Shown here: positions 37,032 to 49,800 of the stretch, piece by piece | Position numbering within the stretch: position 1 is the first letter of the stretch | Layout: each line of letters begins with the position of its first letter | From: Capitulum mitella | Taxonomy: Eukaryota; Arthropoda; Thecostraca; Pollicipedomorpha; Pollicipedidae | Direction of reading: 5' to 3' | DNA length: 64,000 nucleotides | NCBI GenBank assembly: GCA_030062745.1 | Contig: CP099844.1 | Span: 7,022,551 to 7,086,550, forward strand | Notes under the pieces: generated by a model | The model's input: only the letters and a program-made list of their open reading frames with translations | What the model was told of the DNA's origin: nothing | Database searches by the model: none | Translations under genes and position numbers: made by a program

Positions 37032-37090
37032 CCCATAAAGGGTCACCCTTTATGGGCTGATAGGACAAACACCCTTATGGGTGTTTGTCC
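37032..37090. repeat. Twin hairpins at the edge of the CpG-depleted block
   Basis: Hairpin 1 is CCCATAAAGGG / CCCTTTATGGG (37032-37042 and 37046-37056, loop TCA). Hairpin 2 is GGACAAACACCC / GGGTGTTTGTCC (37063-37074 and 37079-37090, loop TTAT). Both are perfect and six bases apart, and both cores contain a CCCTT(T)ATGGG word. The first CpG outside the block is at 37091-37092, immediately after hairpin 2, so this is probably an element terminus. Confidence 0.9.
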
Positions 37091-37630
37091 CGATGTCGGA
37101 ATTGCCCGTCATGGGGCCTTTCGCGCAGTCGCGCAGCACAATGAACACCCTTGTTGTCTCGATGGCAGTTGGGGCACGATATTCAGGTGTGTCCGAGGTT
37201 TAGCGGCGGCGCGACCGTAGCCAGGCCGCGACTTTCCCGCGCACTCCACGCGCGCTTAGCGGCTGCCACGGCCCGCGTTGTGTTTCTCCAAACGGATACG
37301 CTTTCTCTTCCGGCGATATAGCCGGGTCATGGCCGGCTCGGACGTCTGCAGGCCGATCCTTTTTCGCCATTACCTGGCGTACAGCGAAGGGCAGATAACG
37401 GGTGGTGCAAAAGGTCGGAGAATGAACAGAACATGCTGCTTGCTTGTAAACGATTGGGTAGTGGGGTTAGGGCCCGCACAATTTTGGATATCTGGGGCAG
37501 CCGTGAGCGGGCCAAAACTGCAGCGACACTCCATTCTTGCACCTGCTACGTGTTGGTGGCGTTGAGTTTAGGGGAAGGTACCACTACTAACAGTTGGTTA
37601 ACGATGGTTTTTGTGCACTGGCAGGTGGAA
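37091..37630 (+). promoter_or_regulatory. Probable promoter/5' UTR region of the diacylglycerol kinase gene
   Basis: CpG density is high from 37091 to about 37340 (for example GCGCGCACTCCACGCGCGC). The first recognised coding exon is preceded by an acceptor-like TGCACTGGCAG (AG at 37623-37624), which implies an upstream non-coding exon. No TATA box or initiator could be assigned. An open frame with ATG at 37328 (MAGSDVCRPILF) lies here and may be an alternative first exon or chance. Confidence 0.35.
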
Positions 37631-37801
37631 ATGGCTACAAAAAATCCAGACGATGGAGACCAAGCCACGGGTCCAAAGGACGAGGATGTCACCCCCGTGG
37701 TGGCATCTGTGGGTGAAGAGTCATCAGACAGCGACGGCGAAATGGAACCTGCAAAATCTTTCCACAGAAAGATATCCACCAACAAAGACATCAAGTGTTC
37801 C
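37631..37801 (+). CDS. DGK exon 1 (coding): acidic N-terminus
   Basis: ATG 37631 gives [10 protein letters not shown]; 57 codons end in phase 0 at TCC with the donor GTAAGT at 37802. The SSDS and RKIST segments match the region before the PH domain in DGK eta/delta, which supports this start. An acceptor-like AG at 37623-37624 suggests the exon begins six bases before the ATG. Confidence 0.88.
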
Positions 37802-40800
37802 GTAAGTAGGAACGGATTGCGTTTATTTCTGGCAGAAACGCGTCAGTTCGTTTCTTTCGTGATGAAAGTGAAAGGTGTGGAGCAATCCAAACTGAGATAA
37901 TTATACGGAAGCTTCATCCCATTACCTGGTGGAGCCAACCCAGGATGCCTTTCGTTCCGTGTGTGGTTCCCACAGTCACATAAGCACCAGCACCCGACAG
38001 TGACGACACGTGGTAGACATCGCGAGTTTTACCTCCGCCTGAGTCGTTATTTTCAGTCACTAAGGGGTGAAAGCCCGAGTGATGATGTGGAGCCGCGTGG
38101 TACAGTACGGACCCCTGGGTCATTATTTTCCGCTCAGAGGCCAAGGCAAAGATACGTTAAAACTCCTACCTTTGGCTTAGCTGGATGTTAGTGTTTGCGC
38201 AACAAGTCGCAGCGTGGCGCGGCGAAAAATCTTGGTCCCGATCGGAGTTCATGAGAAGCAGCCTATTAATTCCGCCTTGTCGGAAATGGGTTTGGGCGGA
38301 ATTGAATGGTAGGGGCCGCAATTGGGATTCACAGGGCCGCGTTTGTTGCGTGCCGGTCTGCAAAGCCGGTTTGATATCTGGAACGAGCAGGAGAAGCAGT
38401 ATGGTCGTGTTCTTTGTTTGACTTGCTGGCGGGGGGAAGCTTAAGCAGAAACCAGTTATCCGCCAAGCAATCTGCGCGATTGAAACAGAAACAAAAGAAG
38501 TCGGTCCAGTCTTTGGAAAATGTGTCATGTTTGGTATCGACGGACACAGAAAAATTCCCGTTTAAAAGTGCTATGCAGTACAAAAATTGGTTCCTGTACC
38601 TTCATCAAAATGTTAAATTATAAGCATTTTGTAAATCTCCAAGGAAACGACCCGGTCTCCATCAAGCAAGAAGCCATTGTGATGATTTCACCAACTTATA
38701 ACAGCAACACTGATTTAAACCCGTATTTTTCATCTGTACTTGTTACAGGGTTTTACACAAAAAAATATTCTCTGACTCCAGGAACAAAAACCAAATATCT
38801 TACTCTGGTCCGGTCCGGTCCGGTCCGGTCATGTCATGTCATGTCATGTCATGTCATGTCATGTCCAGTCCAGTCCAGTCCAGTCCAGTCCAGTCCAGTT
38901 CAGTTCAGTTCAGTTCAGTTCAGTTCAGTTCAGTTCAGTTCAGTTCCAGTCCAGTCCAGTCCAGTCCAGTCCAGTCCAGTCCAGTCCAGTCTGTCCTGTC
39001 CTGTCCTGTCCTGTCCTGTCCTGTCCTGTCCTGTCTTGTCTTGTCTCTTCTTGTCTTGTCTTGTCTTGTCTTGTCTTGTCTTGTCTTGTCTTGTCTTGTC
39101 CTGTCCTGTCCTGTCCTGTCCTGTCCTGTCCTGTCCGGTTCCGTCCGGTCTGGTCCTGTCCTGTCCGGTCCGGTGCGGGTGTGACCCGGCCGTCGGGCGT
39201 GTTGGGGGGCACACCTGGTGCGGCGGGCGTGGTCCGGACGCCAGGCGCCACGCGCCGCGCCCGGCCCGACCCGGCCGCGTCCGGCGGTGACGGCCGTCGG
39301 CGGCGCGGTGTTGCCGCGTCCCTAATGAAACGGCCGGTCGATTGCGGCCTCCCGCCGGCGGCCTATTGACGCCGACCGGGGCCGACCTTGACCGAGTGAG
39401 CGTCCCCGCGGCTTCCCCGGCGCCCCGGCCTCTCCCCCTGCCGGCCGTCCCCGAGCAGACGCCGGTCCGCCGGCAGTGCAGGGCCGGGGCCGAGCGCACT
39501 CATTCTCGCCGAGGTTTAATAATCTCGGAAACTGGAACAGTCGTTCGGATAAATTCCATTGAAAGCTCCACTGCGGTATCAGGTGGTTTGTTGGTGGTCA
39601 TTGAGGTGATCTGTTTGCCCTGTGATGAGGCCCAACGTTGCACCAAGGTCAAGGCAGTGTGGTTGTGTGTCTTGTCGTTGCGAGTAATCACCACTAGGAC
39701 TAGAGCCGCTAACTTAACTGCGCATGATGTGCAGTTAAGAGCGGGAACGTGCACAAAAAATCCAATCACAAAGGTGACAAACGTCTCATGTAGTGATGGA
39801 ATGCAAAGAGATCAAGCGGTTTACTTTTGTGGTGAGCGGCTTACCGTAGAGCCGTCCAACATGGTCATGAGCTTTTCGCTCGGGGAATGCCCGTGACTTC
39901 CAAGAAGCTGGTGCAGGCGAAGCCGGCATTGGGTCCCTGGGTCAACGGGCAGCTGGCAACAGAGGGCCGTGATTAGTGCCGCACAGCCTTGTCGTAACTT
40001 TGACGGCACTTTAAGCGGCCGCCATGAAATCAACTTTTGTCTGAAATTTCACGGTCGGGCGTAAATCCAGGGTCTGTGCAACAGGCTCTGCTTAGCTCGG
40101 ACGCTGATCCCAGCCTCGGCCTAGCTCGGGAAATCGCTGGGATCATTGTTGTTTTTAAAAAGCCAAGCCGGACATGCCAGTCCTAGTGCAGCTATTGAAA
40201 ATTCAGGCGTCCGATTCACAGACCTGTGTTGGTGATAAAACACATTGGTTCGCCTTACTTTACCGATGACGAATCCCCATTGATTGGCACATATTGATTT
40301 TGTGGCATGATTCGAAGAGTGCGGGGAACTGTTACCCAGCGTTTTGTTATCGTCAGGTAATCTCTCGCCGGGCTTGCTGTTCCCTATCTGCGCTGAAATC
40401 TAGGTTACCAAAGGTTTTTAGGGGCTTAAGAGAGCGTGTCATATCCTAGTTTGTCTTGCCTTTGGTTTTTCATTGACTGATTTACGGTCGCTTGCGGCGA
40501 AAACGGTGAGGTACGCACATGTACAGCGACCATTCTTTGCAGTCGCTAATTTCAGGTTATTTGTCGTGTGTGTATGACATGCCGGGAGTTACGTCTTGAC
40601 AGATCATAACACCCCAAAACGTGCAAGCCATCGGCACGGACCGATGCACAGACGGTGACGTCATAAACCACATAGAACGGACATTGACGGGCATTTACAA
40701 ATTATTGGCTGAGCCTGTTCATACAGAAAGCTTCATTTGTCTTCTCGTAAACTGGACTTGCATGTGCGAGGCTCAAGCCGCAGATGATCAATGTTGAGAA

Positions 40801-43800
40801 ACGACAGTGCGCGAAATGGTCTGTCAGTTTTCACTTAGTTGGCATTCGTCTTACGGTAGGTGTGAGTGTTGGCTTTTTACCGTGAGGCCGGATGTGAGCA
40901 TATTTTGCATTGCGCTGATCTCATGCGGCGTCCTGCGACTCATTCATGGCAGATGATTAAAAATGCATGGCTCTGCTGGGAACTGTCTCTTTGTTATGCC
41001 TTACGTCGCCTGCTGGGGGTCATAACAGATGGTTTAGATAACGTGACGGAGTGTGATTCCTCCACCAATTTCATGAGAATTATGGGGAAGTATCTTTGTG
41101 TGTCAGCCAAGAAGCATTGAACATATTCGTCGCAACAGAACCTTGTGGATTGGTCGCGCGAGTCCCGGGATTCACGTCTTCCTAGTCGGAGTGGGCTGCC
41201 TCTTTGGAGAGGCGGGAAGCTATAGCCGCGTATCCCGTCATCCGCTAGCGAGACTCTGCGCAACAGGCGCGGCAAATGAACTGACGTCGGCCCGATCAGC
41301 TATGCGTTCAGAATTTGTGGAGCTTGGGCAGATGAGCCCTTCATACTGTGTATTTTATTGTTCGGCACCATTACGTAGAAGGGTCAAGGGCCTTGCGCTG
41401 CTGATGTGGTCCGTGGTAGGTGCATTTCCCGTGCAATTTTCTTTAACGTTTTACGTGCACGCGCGGTGACAGAAATGCGAGATGTGCTCGTTTTGTGTTT
41501 TGATATTCTGTTTGTCTTTGTTTCAGGTGTGTACAAAAGAGGGGTACCTTATGAAACAGACGTCGTCATTTCAGCGGTGGAAGCGGAGGTACTTCAAGTT
41601 GAAGGGCAATAAACTTTACTATGCAAAGGATACGAAGGTAAGGCTGCGTTGCTTTAGCGTTGGACCTTATTCTGAAGTTAGTTCGTTTGGTAAAGCGTAG
41701 CTTGGTGCAGAGAACTTTAGCCACCGTTGGAACCCAACGCACATAGGTCTCCCGTTTGTGAGCATGCAGAAAATCTACGGAACGAAGTGGATTTGGGTTT
41801 GTGCAGAACGAGGCTTTACATTCCGAATCATACGTGAAGAATCGATAATGGTCGTAGAGGAAACTGGGCAAGTTTGTGTTTCGACTAGAATGTTTTTGGA
41901 CCAGAAATAACTGCTTGACCTGTAACATGCAGCTTTGTACGTTAACACCGTCAGTTTAATCCGGCTCGGGAGTCTGCGTTGTTTTGTAAAGGCGTAGGTA
42001 GATGGTGGGTGGGTACTGTGCTGCATTGTCAGAAGGCGGCCACAGTGCCGTACTGTGAACGGCGTCTTTGTGGTTGATCTCATCTGGCCGCGTTGAAAGC
42101 TTTTTCTGGACTTTGGAAAACTCCCGTATTTGCAGCCGTTCGATCGGCCTGCAGCCTTGTTATTCAGTTCTTCGAACTGATAGTAATTGGCATCTTACCG
42201 TTGCCAGGAGATCAGAACTCTCGCGGTTCATGTCAAATTGCTTGGCGAGGTTTAAGCACAAGTCAGGTAGGCAGTCTCTTTCAGTGCTTTGATGCAGTGA
42301 GATCTGCTCCATAGGATCTAATGAGAGTCTGGGCTTGTCGGCTCGTGATATTCTCGTCTGTTCGCGAAACTCACAAAGGTCAGCGAATCTCGGATGGCAC
42401 GGCGCAGAAGACTCATCGTCATCGCCTCTAGCGTGGAAAATCTGCTAATCACTTTTTAGCACAGCGCTAGTTTTTCAGTTGTCGGGAACGTGCGAAACGC
42501 GACGCCTGACGCTGAAATTTGTTAACTCGTGTTAGTTGCGTCAGCATCATTACCATCATTGATCGGCATCTGGTATATATAGAGGAGAGTTGTCGAGGCT
42601 TAGCGTTGTCGTTCCCTGCCATGCTCAGTCCGTCGGTCTAGCTCATAGGTCCGAGGCTTGTCTCTAAGTCACGCGCCTGGTGTCCTCCAGTACGTGGTAT
42701 TTGACGAAATCGAGCTGACGGACCTCAGCATCGCCGAAACCAGCGCCAAGACGGGCGGCGGCCATTGCTTCCAGGTGGGTCCAGTGCCGGCGGACCGGTG
42801 GCTGCTCTAATCGCCGACGCCCTTTTGGCAGGGTGCTCCAATCCTGTGACGTGCGTCCCTCTGTCAGGGCGTAAATTTCTGTATATGGGGAGCCAGCTTG
42901 AAATCAACTTGGCAGAACTGCATTATCAGTTAGCGATGACTCGAATCAACGGGGGACATGGCAACGGATTTTGGTAATAGAATGTTATGCTTGATAGTAT
43001 GTAGTGACGCTATGAGAGGTATGTCTGGCGTGTGTTTCACAGACTGTATAGGACACCTGTAAGGACATAAGGACATGGAGAGTGGAAAATTAGTGCTTGT
43101 GAAGGCGATATGAAACAGCGAGATCGTTAAACGCCGTTATATAAGTTTTGAAATTGGCATCAGATTCCCCACCTGAGATCTACTGTATTCGAGAAGGCTG
43201 CATTGGGTTACAAGACGGATGATTGGTCCTCATTCCTCAGTGTTATCTTGGGCTTTGTAAGCTGGAAGGTGGAAGAGGTTTCGCGCACAGCTGGGAAGGC
43301 GTGCTCTGTTGACTTAATGTTGGTTGCCGGGGCCCGGGTTTTAGTCTCGTCGTCGCGTGCTTGGTCCGGCATTCCCACCGTGATTTCCAGCGCCGGGGGC
43401 TGGCCGGCGGATGTGGCTTCGGTTGCGTAAAGGAAGCGCTGCCACGTCGACGGCGGCGGGGTACCCGGGAACCCGTGTTGTTTGGATGCGGATACTGCGG
43501 TAGCGTCGTGCTTCTGTGGGCACGGGGCGATGCTGGTGTGTCGTGGCGGATGGGAACATCGTGAGTCCGCGTAGTACGCGCTAAGGCCATTTGCTGGTTG
43601 GAGTATCTGACATCCGATCTTCTATCGGACCGAATGCACAGTGTGAGGTCGATATGCCCTGGAACGTGGTCTCGAAAGGCCAGAGAACAACAGCACGGCA
43701 CCGAGCGGCGATTCGCTGTCACGCCACATCCTTGACAGTTAGGTGCACCAAGGAATGGGGCACGTGGGAATGACGACTTTCTTCCATTTACACTCACGTG

Positions 43801-46800
43801 GTGTGTTGTAGAATGTGTTACGTCCGGGGAGTTGCGTAGCAGTCAAAGGCAATAATTTGTTGAAAGCATCTCAGGAACGTTCTACATCTGGGAGAACCAA
43901 AGGTTGTCAGTGGCAAGACGATTCGAAATACAAATATCACGACCACCGGGATGACCTCCCTATTTTCACGGTCAGCAGCATATGCGCTTCAGCTGTGTCA
44001 ATAATCCTGTCTTAAAAACTGTGATTGTAAACAGTGCCCATGCCTAGGAACCGGTACAGCTCTACGCACGGAAGTTTGCAGTCAAACATTGCGCCAACAG
44101 ACGATGCAGGGAAGATGTTGTTGAAGACAGATATGTTCTTTTGGACTAATGTGTGACAACTGATGGACTCACAGGAAATGGCGACGTTCCCTCGTGCAGA
44201 AACGACGTTCCCGCGTTCCCTTGCGCAGAAAAAGCGAATATCTTCTGGAAGTGGCCTCCGATTTGTGAGGTGCCTGGAACAAGCCGATCTCGGTTTTTTG
44301 CCCTCTGCGCCTCAGTCTTTACTGTCCTGTTGTGCTTTGAAAGATATCCCGTTTTGAGTGGGGGAAGTTCGATTTGGGGCGATGAAAAATAGGGAGGGAA
44401 TGTGTTGCCACTGCAGAATATCGCTCGCAGTGGAAATGAACTTGTTCCACGCGAAAATGAGCTCAGAGTTTCCACCGAACTGATGCGGCCTACTGATTAC
44501 CCCAGAATTAGCTGAGAAAACCCCGCGCTTGGTTTGGGGAGACGCACCGCGGTGAGGCTAACGAGTTTGGGTTTCTGATCCGGCGCCGCGTTCAGGGGCA
44601 TTAGACTGTACAGATCAACAGCAGCCGCCTGCCAAGGTAAACGTTTCCGCTGGGCTCATTCGTCCCCGAGTTCCCGCCACCGCCGGCTGAATGGCCGACT
44701 TAGAGGTGTTTCCGGTGGCGCGAGTCGGGCGCGAGGTCTGGGCGGTTGCAGGACCACCGTATCAGCTGGGGCCAGACCCGTGTCGTGTCTGGGCGCGGCC
44801 CGATACGGCGCACGTCCGGGTCATACACTCGAGTCGCGCCGGGCTGCGCCGGCCGGGCACGCCCTGCCTGGCGCTGAACGGTGGAAGGACGGTCTCTTGG
44901 GGTCGGACGCGGCGTAGTGGGATGGGTTTTAGGTGTCCTCTGGAGGAACGGAATCAGTTAGTTTGTCAAGTATGGGCTCAGAGTGAGACGAAAACAAGAC
45001 CAAGAGCCATTCGCAGCAGTGCTAGTAATGGGCGTATTAACTTTTGGAAGGTCCCGTTGAATTTTTCCAAAGCTGATCGAGCTGCCGCCCCTTCTGCTCT
45101 GTGTGATGTCCCACTACCTTCGTGCAAATGGCGCACGGGGTTTGTCCAGATCCGGATCCAGGTCTAGGGGGTTTTAACCATGCCCTGGTTACCAGCATCA
45201 CCAAAAAGACCGTGGAGACAATCCATTTGCGATTCCACAAGCCCTAACATTGCGTCGATTCGAGCTTTGGACGGGGGACCAGCGAAATCCAACAAACGCG
45301 GCTTTCCACACTGTCATTGCCGACTCCACCGCACAGCTCTGACGTGCTTTTCGTGCAAACTCAGTGCGAACTGTGGAAGTCCTCCCAGAGAGATTGCAGG
45401 TTCGCCGATCACGTTTGCGGCAGGCGGTGGCCCGCCGGTGTGTGGTTTTATTTATTTATTCGTTGATTTATCCCAGCGTGTCGCCCCCGTGGCTCTGTGG
45501 GAAGATGTTCGGCTCCTACTCGGTGTGTGACAGGCACGGTGGGTTCGAAACTCACAGGGAGCCAGTGCTGTTTGATCTGAATAAGAACGGGTCACCCAGG
45601 CCACGGGGTGGTTGTGTCGTGGCGGTGACGGCACGTAAAAGACCCCTCAACATTATCCGGTTATCGGTTTTCCCTGGGGCAAAATTACTCCGTATTTGGG
45701 TTCACCTTGGCGGCGGGGTCAGGATCTGCACAACAAGCTCCGCCGAGTAAGGACTCAGATCCCAACGCCGTCGGCTTCAGAGAGGCGCAGATAAAATTCA
45801 TAAAAAAATCGCCAAAAATGTGTGTCAGAAAGGTCCCACCGTTGCGCCTCTGCATCCGAAGTCCAGGACCGATGCATTTTTAAGCCGAGGCCGATTGTCG
45901 CGGTTGACGGGCTCAGAGGCGATCACCGGTGTATATGCATTACCCCAGAGCGGCGTGTTTTTTTCCGCCGTTCCCGGAGGGGCCATGCAACCCCTCCCCG
46001 GAGCTCGTCCCGCGTCGCGACGGCTGTGGCGACCGCCCTGATTAGGACTGGTTGACCCATTGGCTTCCTGCCGCCGCGAACGGCCGCTGCCGGCCGGAAC
46101 GCGACTGGTCGATCCGGGGGGGAGGTGAATCGCTCGCGGCTCTCGGTACGGACACGCTGGAGCTGAATGACGACACGTAACGGGCCCGTTCATTTTTAGT
46201 TACACGGCGTGGTATACGGCAGTTGGAAAAAGTATGACATGAAATGCCAAGTACTTTGTCCATTTCGAGACACTGCAAGTTGCGCATCGCGCCTCATTGC
46301 ACATCTTGTCTCGTCACCGCCAGCTTAATAACGCTGCTGGAGTTATTAAGCTGGAAGTGAATGGCGGCCGAACGTCTCGCGTCGCCTCGCCTCTTCATTG
46401 CCGACCGGACGCCGCGCCGCGCCGTTTTGCACGGTATCTCGGCGCCGTTTGTTCAGCGGCGGCAGAAACAATGGCGGCGGTTGCGGCGGTCGCGGCGCGG
46501 CCGAGGCGCGGGCGGGCCGGTAGCGAGGCGCGACGGAGGCGCGGGCTCGCCGCGGTCTCGACCGGCGCCGGGCGGGTAGGAGGCGGTCGAGTCTCGCGTC
46601 CCCGTCTGGAGAACCCGTCGGCGGCGTTTTTGACCCCCACCCCCGCTCCCCCAGCCGCCAGTCTCCGGTCAGATTAGATCTGGTGTTGTCTGGGCGGATC
46701 ACGGGGCCGCGTGCAGCCGGCTCCGATCGAACGTCCGGAACCTGTTTGACGCAGAGTCCCGCCTGTGCTCGCACACTGTCGGGTCGGCGGGGACCGGTCC

Positions 46801-49800
46801 TGCTGCTGCTGACGCCCGGCCAGGGCGTCGCCTGTCGCCGCTGGCGCCGAGCCGCCGGCGGGGCGCTGACCCACTGCCGGCGAACGCTGATAGTATTGGC
46901 TGCGTGATGCCGGGACTTACAGGCGTCGTTTGTCAACGCTCGAGCGCGCCACAAAGTGGTCTGCCGGTTAGCGTGGGCGAAAGGTCATTGCTGTATGTAG
47001 GCGGTCCTGATCCGGCTGTGGGCTGGAGCGCGTCACAAACTGCGTGACGCTGCGTCGTAATTCGGGATGTATGGGCAAGAGGAATGTAGTTATTAGCACA
47101 GATCAGATGAGTATTTTAGGCCTGCGTGTTCAGGGAGGATGGCTGGTGCTACCCAGCTCAATATCTTTCGCGTTTTGAGCTTGCATTATAGCGGAGTTTA
47201 CCATAGGTTCCTTTTTATGTCTTACGCTCATCCTTCAGTGGGATGACCGCGAGTGTAAACTGCGCTTGTTTGGACCTGGTGTTGTTTGAAAAGAAAACAG
47301 GCCAGACCACCCATGGTCTGACCAGGGGTGGTCTGGTTGTCCATTGGGAGTTAGCAGCATCGTGTAGTCAGCATTTTTGCTTACTTAACAGTCATAAAGC
47401 AAAAGTAGCGACAGGACTTTGGGATTATTTTTACTTGTTGATCAGGTTTGTGATGCACCTTTCCGGTCTTCATGGTCTTGCTGCATTACTCGTTTCGTCC
47501 ATGGTTTCATTTTCTGCTGATACGTCTTCATTTCAGGAAACTTACCCACAAGTGGCAGTATGCAACGTTACATACAGCCAAACGCAGGTAGTGTTGCCAT
47601 TGCTCAAATGGAACTATCTTTTCGACAGGAAGCACATATATGTCTGCGATTATTCGGCCTTTTGAAAGCCCATTCGGACGGTATCTATAACGACTATGAC
47701 ATCCCACAGTGTACGGTTGCGTGACTGATATATTTACAAGAATTGCACCATCCGTTGGAAAGCGAACTTTGCCCCGGTATGGCATTAAGCATAAAGTATA
47801 TCGCAGTAAAGTTTCTGACATTCCTTTATCGTCGTCAATGTGCTACGTTAGTCGGTATGTTGAGCAGGCAGGATACGGGACTGGTGACTTGGATGACTTT
47901 AAGACTTTAAATTACTTCTGATTCCCTCGAACCCGAGGACGGATGTGCCAGACTCCGAACTGCGTGAAGTTCGGGCGAAATGGTAGTCTGAACAGGCTTG
48001 AAACTTCACTTTCCCAGAATAAGAACTGTCGGAGATTGATCCTAGGAAATCCGCTCAGCGCAGATCTTGAGGATGTTAAATTCCGGAAACTGGCTTGCAA
48101 TGGAATGTGAAATTTAATCTTGAGATGAGGTTACGGTGCACTACGTCCCCACGCGATGTACACCAACCATTCACCAACCAACGGTACACTAGCAGCCACC
48201 AGCCGTCGACTAGTCCGCGAAGGTACTATCAGACGAGAAATACGTACTCACAGCTTCTAGCTGATAACAAGAAGACTTCGACTCGTTATTGATTGGCAAG
48301 TGACAAAAGCGATCTAGCACGAGACAGTCGTTTATTTGCCATATCAACACACGGAAAACGTTAAACTGCGTGAACGCGCCCACACACGCCCGAGGAAAAT
48401 CTGAAAGCCCGAGCTTCCGCGTCAGACGGCTCCGCGCGACGAGGGGTCGTCTCGGCCGCCGGCGTGGAGGAGGTCCGGGTCCGGCGGTCGGGCCGGGATC
48501 TCCGGGGTTTCCCTGGCGGGCGATGCGTCGTGCTGGGCGAGCCGCCTGGCATGCAAGGACGGCAAGTGGGCTGATTGATAACGGTTCCGCTCTGTTCAGT
48601 GTCTGGGGGCTGCGCTTCAGAAGATGGTAGATATCAATGTGTTATTTATTTTCCAGTGCATTTTCTCTCAGTTCCTCAGCGGAATTATTAAGGCGCGGAA
48701 ATGATTTTATTCACTTCCCCGTGATCCTGGTACCCAGGCGTCTGTGGTGCGGCGGGTACCTGCAACCACGTGCTCATCCCGCGGCAGACTGCGCAGCACT
48801 CGCGCATCGGCACCCCGTTACTGGCCGTCTGAATTCAGTGAGCGACAGCCGAGGTGCCTCGTCTTGTGAGACGGGCGTCCTTTGCGGACGTCCCAGTGCC
48901 TATGTGACGCATTTTGACAGGTCTGCGTGGGTGTTAACTCGAGGAATTGTCCAGCAGCTGGTTCAAGGACGAATGCGTTGAAGTCGCTTTTGTGGCGTCA
49001 GAAGTCTCCCGTAAGATTCCAGATTCCAATTCTGCTGTCCAACTCAGATTCAGAAGATTCCAAGTCTACTGTCGTTGGAATCGGGCGCCCGCAAACGTTG
49101 GAGGCGGCCTTGGGCGGCGCTGGCGGACGTGGCTCCCCTGCACCTCTGGCCACCAAATGTGGACTGACGCCACGCCGGTGTCCGTGACGCCCGCGTCTCT
49201 CTCCGTCTCTGTTTGCTGTCTGAGGCGTTGGCTACACGTGTCGGCCCTACGCGACAGCTGCATGTGGGCTACGTCAGTCAGTCGGCCGGAAGTGCATGGG
49301 TGGTCAGACCTGTTCATGGCAAGCCCGTGCGACCGCGCGGGCTTTCCTGGCGAGCGGCGGCGGCGGAGGTCACGTCATCCAGTTCCGGTCAGCAGATGGC
49401 GCGCGGGAACGGAAACCCGGGGGGCGAGGCGCCGCGGCGGCCGCTGACGTCACGGCCGGACGCAGCCGCCCGCCACATTGGCGCTCCCAGGGGGATGTCA
49501 GCCTTTCATCGGCCAAAGGGAGGTGAATGCTAATGATGTCACAGCTCTAAACAATTCTGGAACAGTTTTTGATGCAGCGTTCGCAGCATTCAGACCAGAC
49601 TGCCGTAGTTGTGAACTGTTTCGCGGGTATTCCGTTCGAGGTTCTTCTTGTCATTCTGGTCCTTGCACACAAGTGCTGCTCAGGACATGCATTCTTGGCT
49701 TCACCTAGTTCTCGCGTCCCCCGGCGGATACGTGCGGGGCTTCCACAGCAGACGACAGCATGGTCCAAGGCTGCAGCTAACAAGTGCCACAAAAACACTG

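Larger units (their letters stand above)
35276..37090. other. CpG-depleted block of about 1.8 kb, identity unknown
   Basis: Reading every line, I find only three CpG dinucleotides in about 1815 bases (near 35369, 36029 and 36052). The flanks on both sides are rich in CpG: seven or eight in 35100-35275, and many directly after 37090. TpG and CpA are abundant, as expected when methylated CpG has decayed. The right limit falls exactly at the end of a hairpin pair (37032-37090). Reading frames are up to 117 codons (minus, 35378-35731) and none is recognised. It could be a heavily methylated inserted element, DNA from a methylating host, or a misassembled contaminant. Confidence 0.8.
37802..41526 (+). 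other. DGK intron 1 (3.7 kb)
   Basis: Holds a repeat at about 38600-38805 related to one in intron 4, the pentanucleotide array at 38807-39175, and a GC-rich patch at 39180-39510. Long frames inside are products of the array or of high GC. No nested gene recognised. Confidence 0.85.

Noticed and set aside
37278-37565. 95-codon frame upstream of DGK exon 1
   Set aside because: No homology recognised; kept only as a possible alternative exon in the promoter entry.
38520-39499. Frames of 103-256 codons rich in SSPVQ, VLSCP or TGQDR repeats
   Set aside because: Products of the pentanucleotide array and the GC-rich patch after it.
44691-45167. 158-codon frame in DGK intron 3
   Set aside because: No domain, no matching splice phase to the gene, ordinary GC-rich chance frame.
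46297-46954. CpG-rich patch with overlapping long frames on both strands
   Set aside because: Ala/Arg low complexity in every frame; may be an internal CpG island but no promoter feature could be shown.
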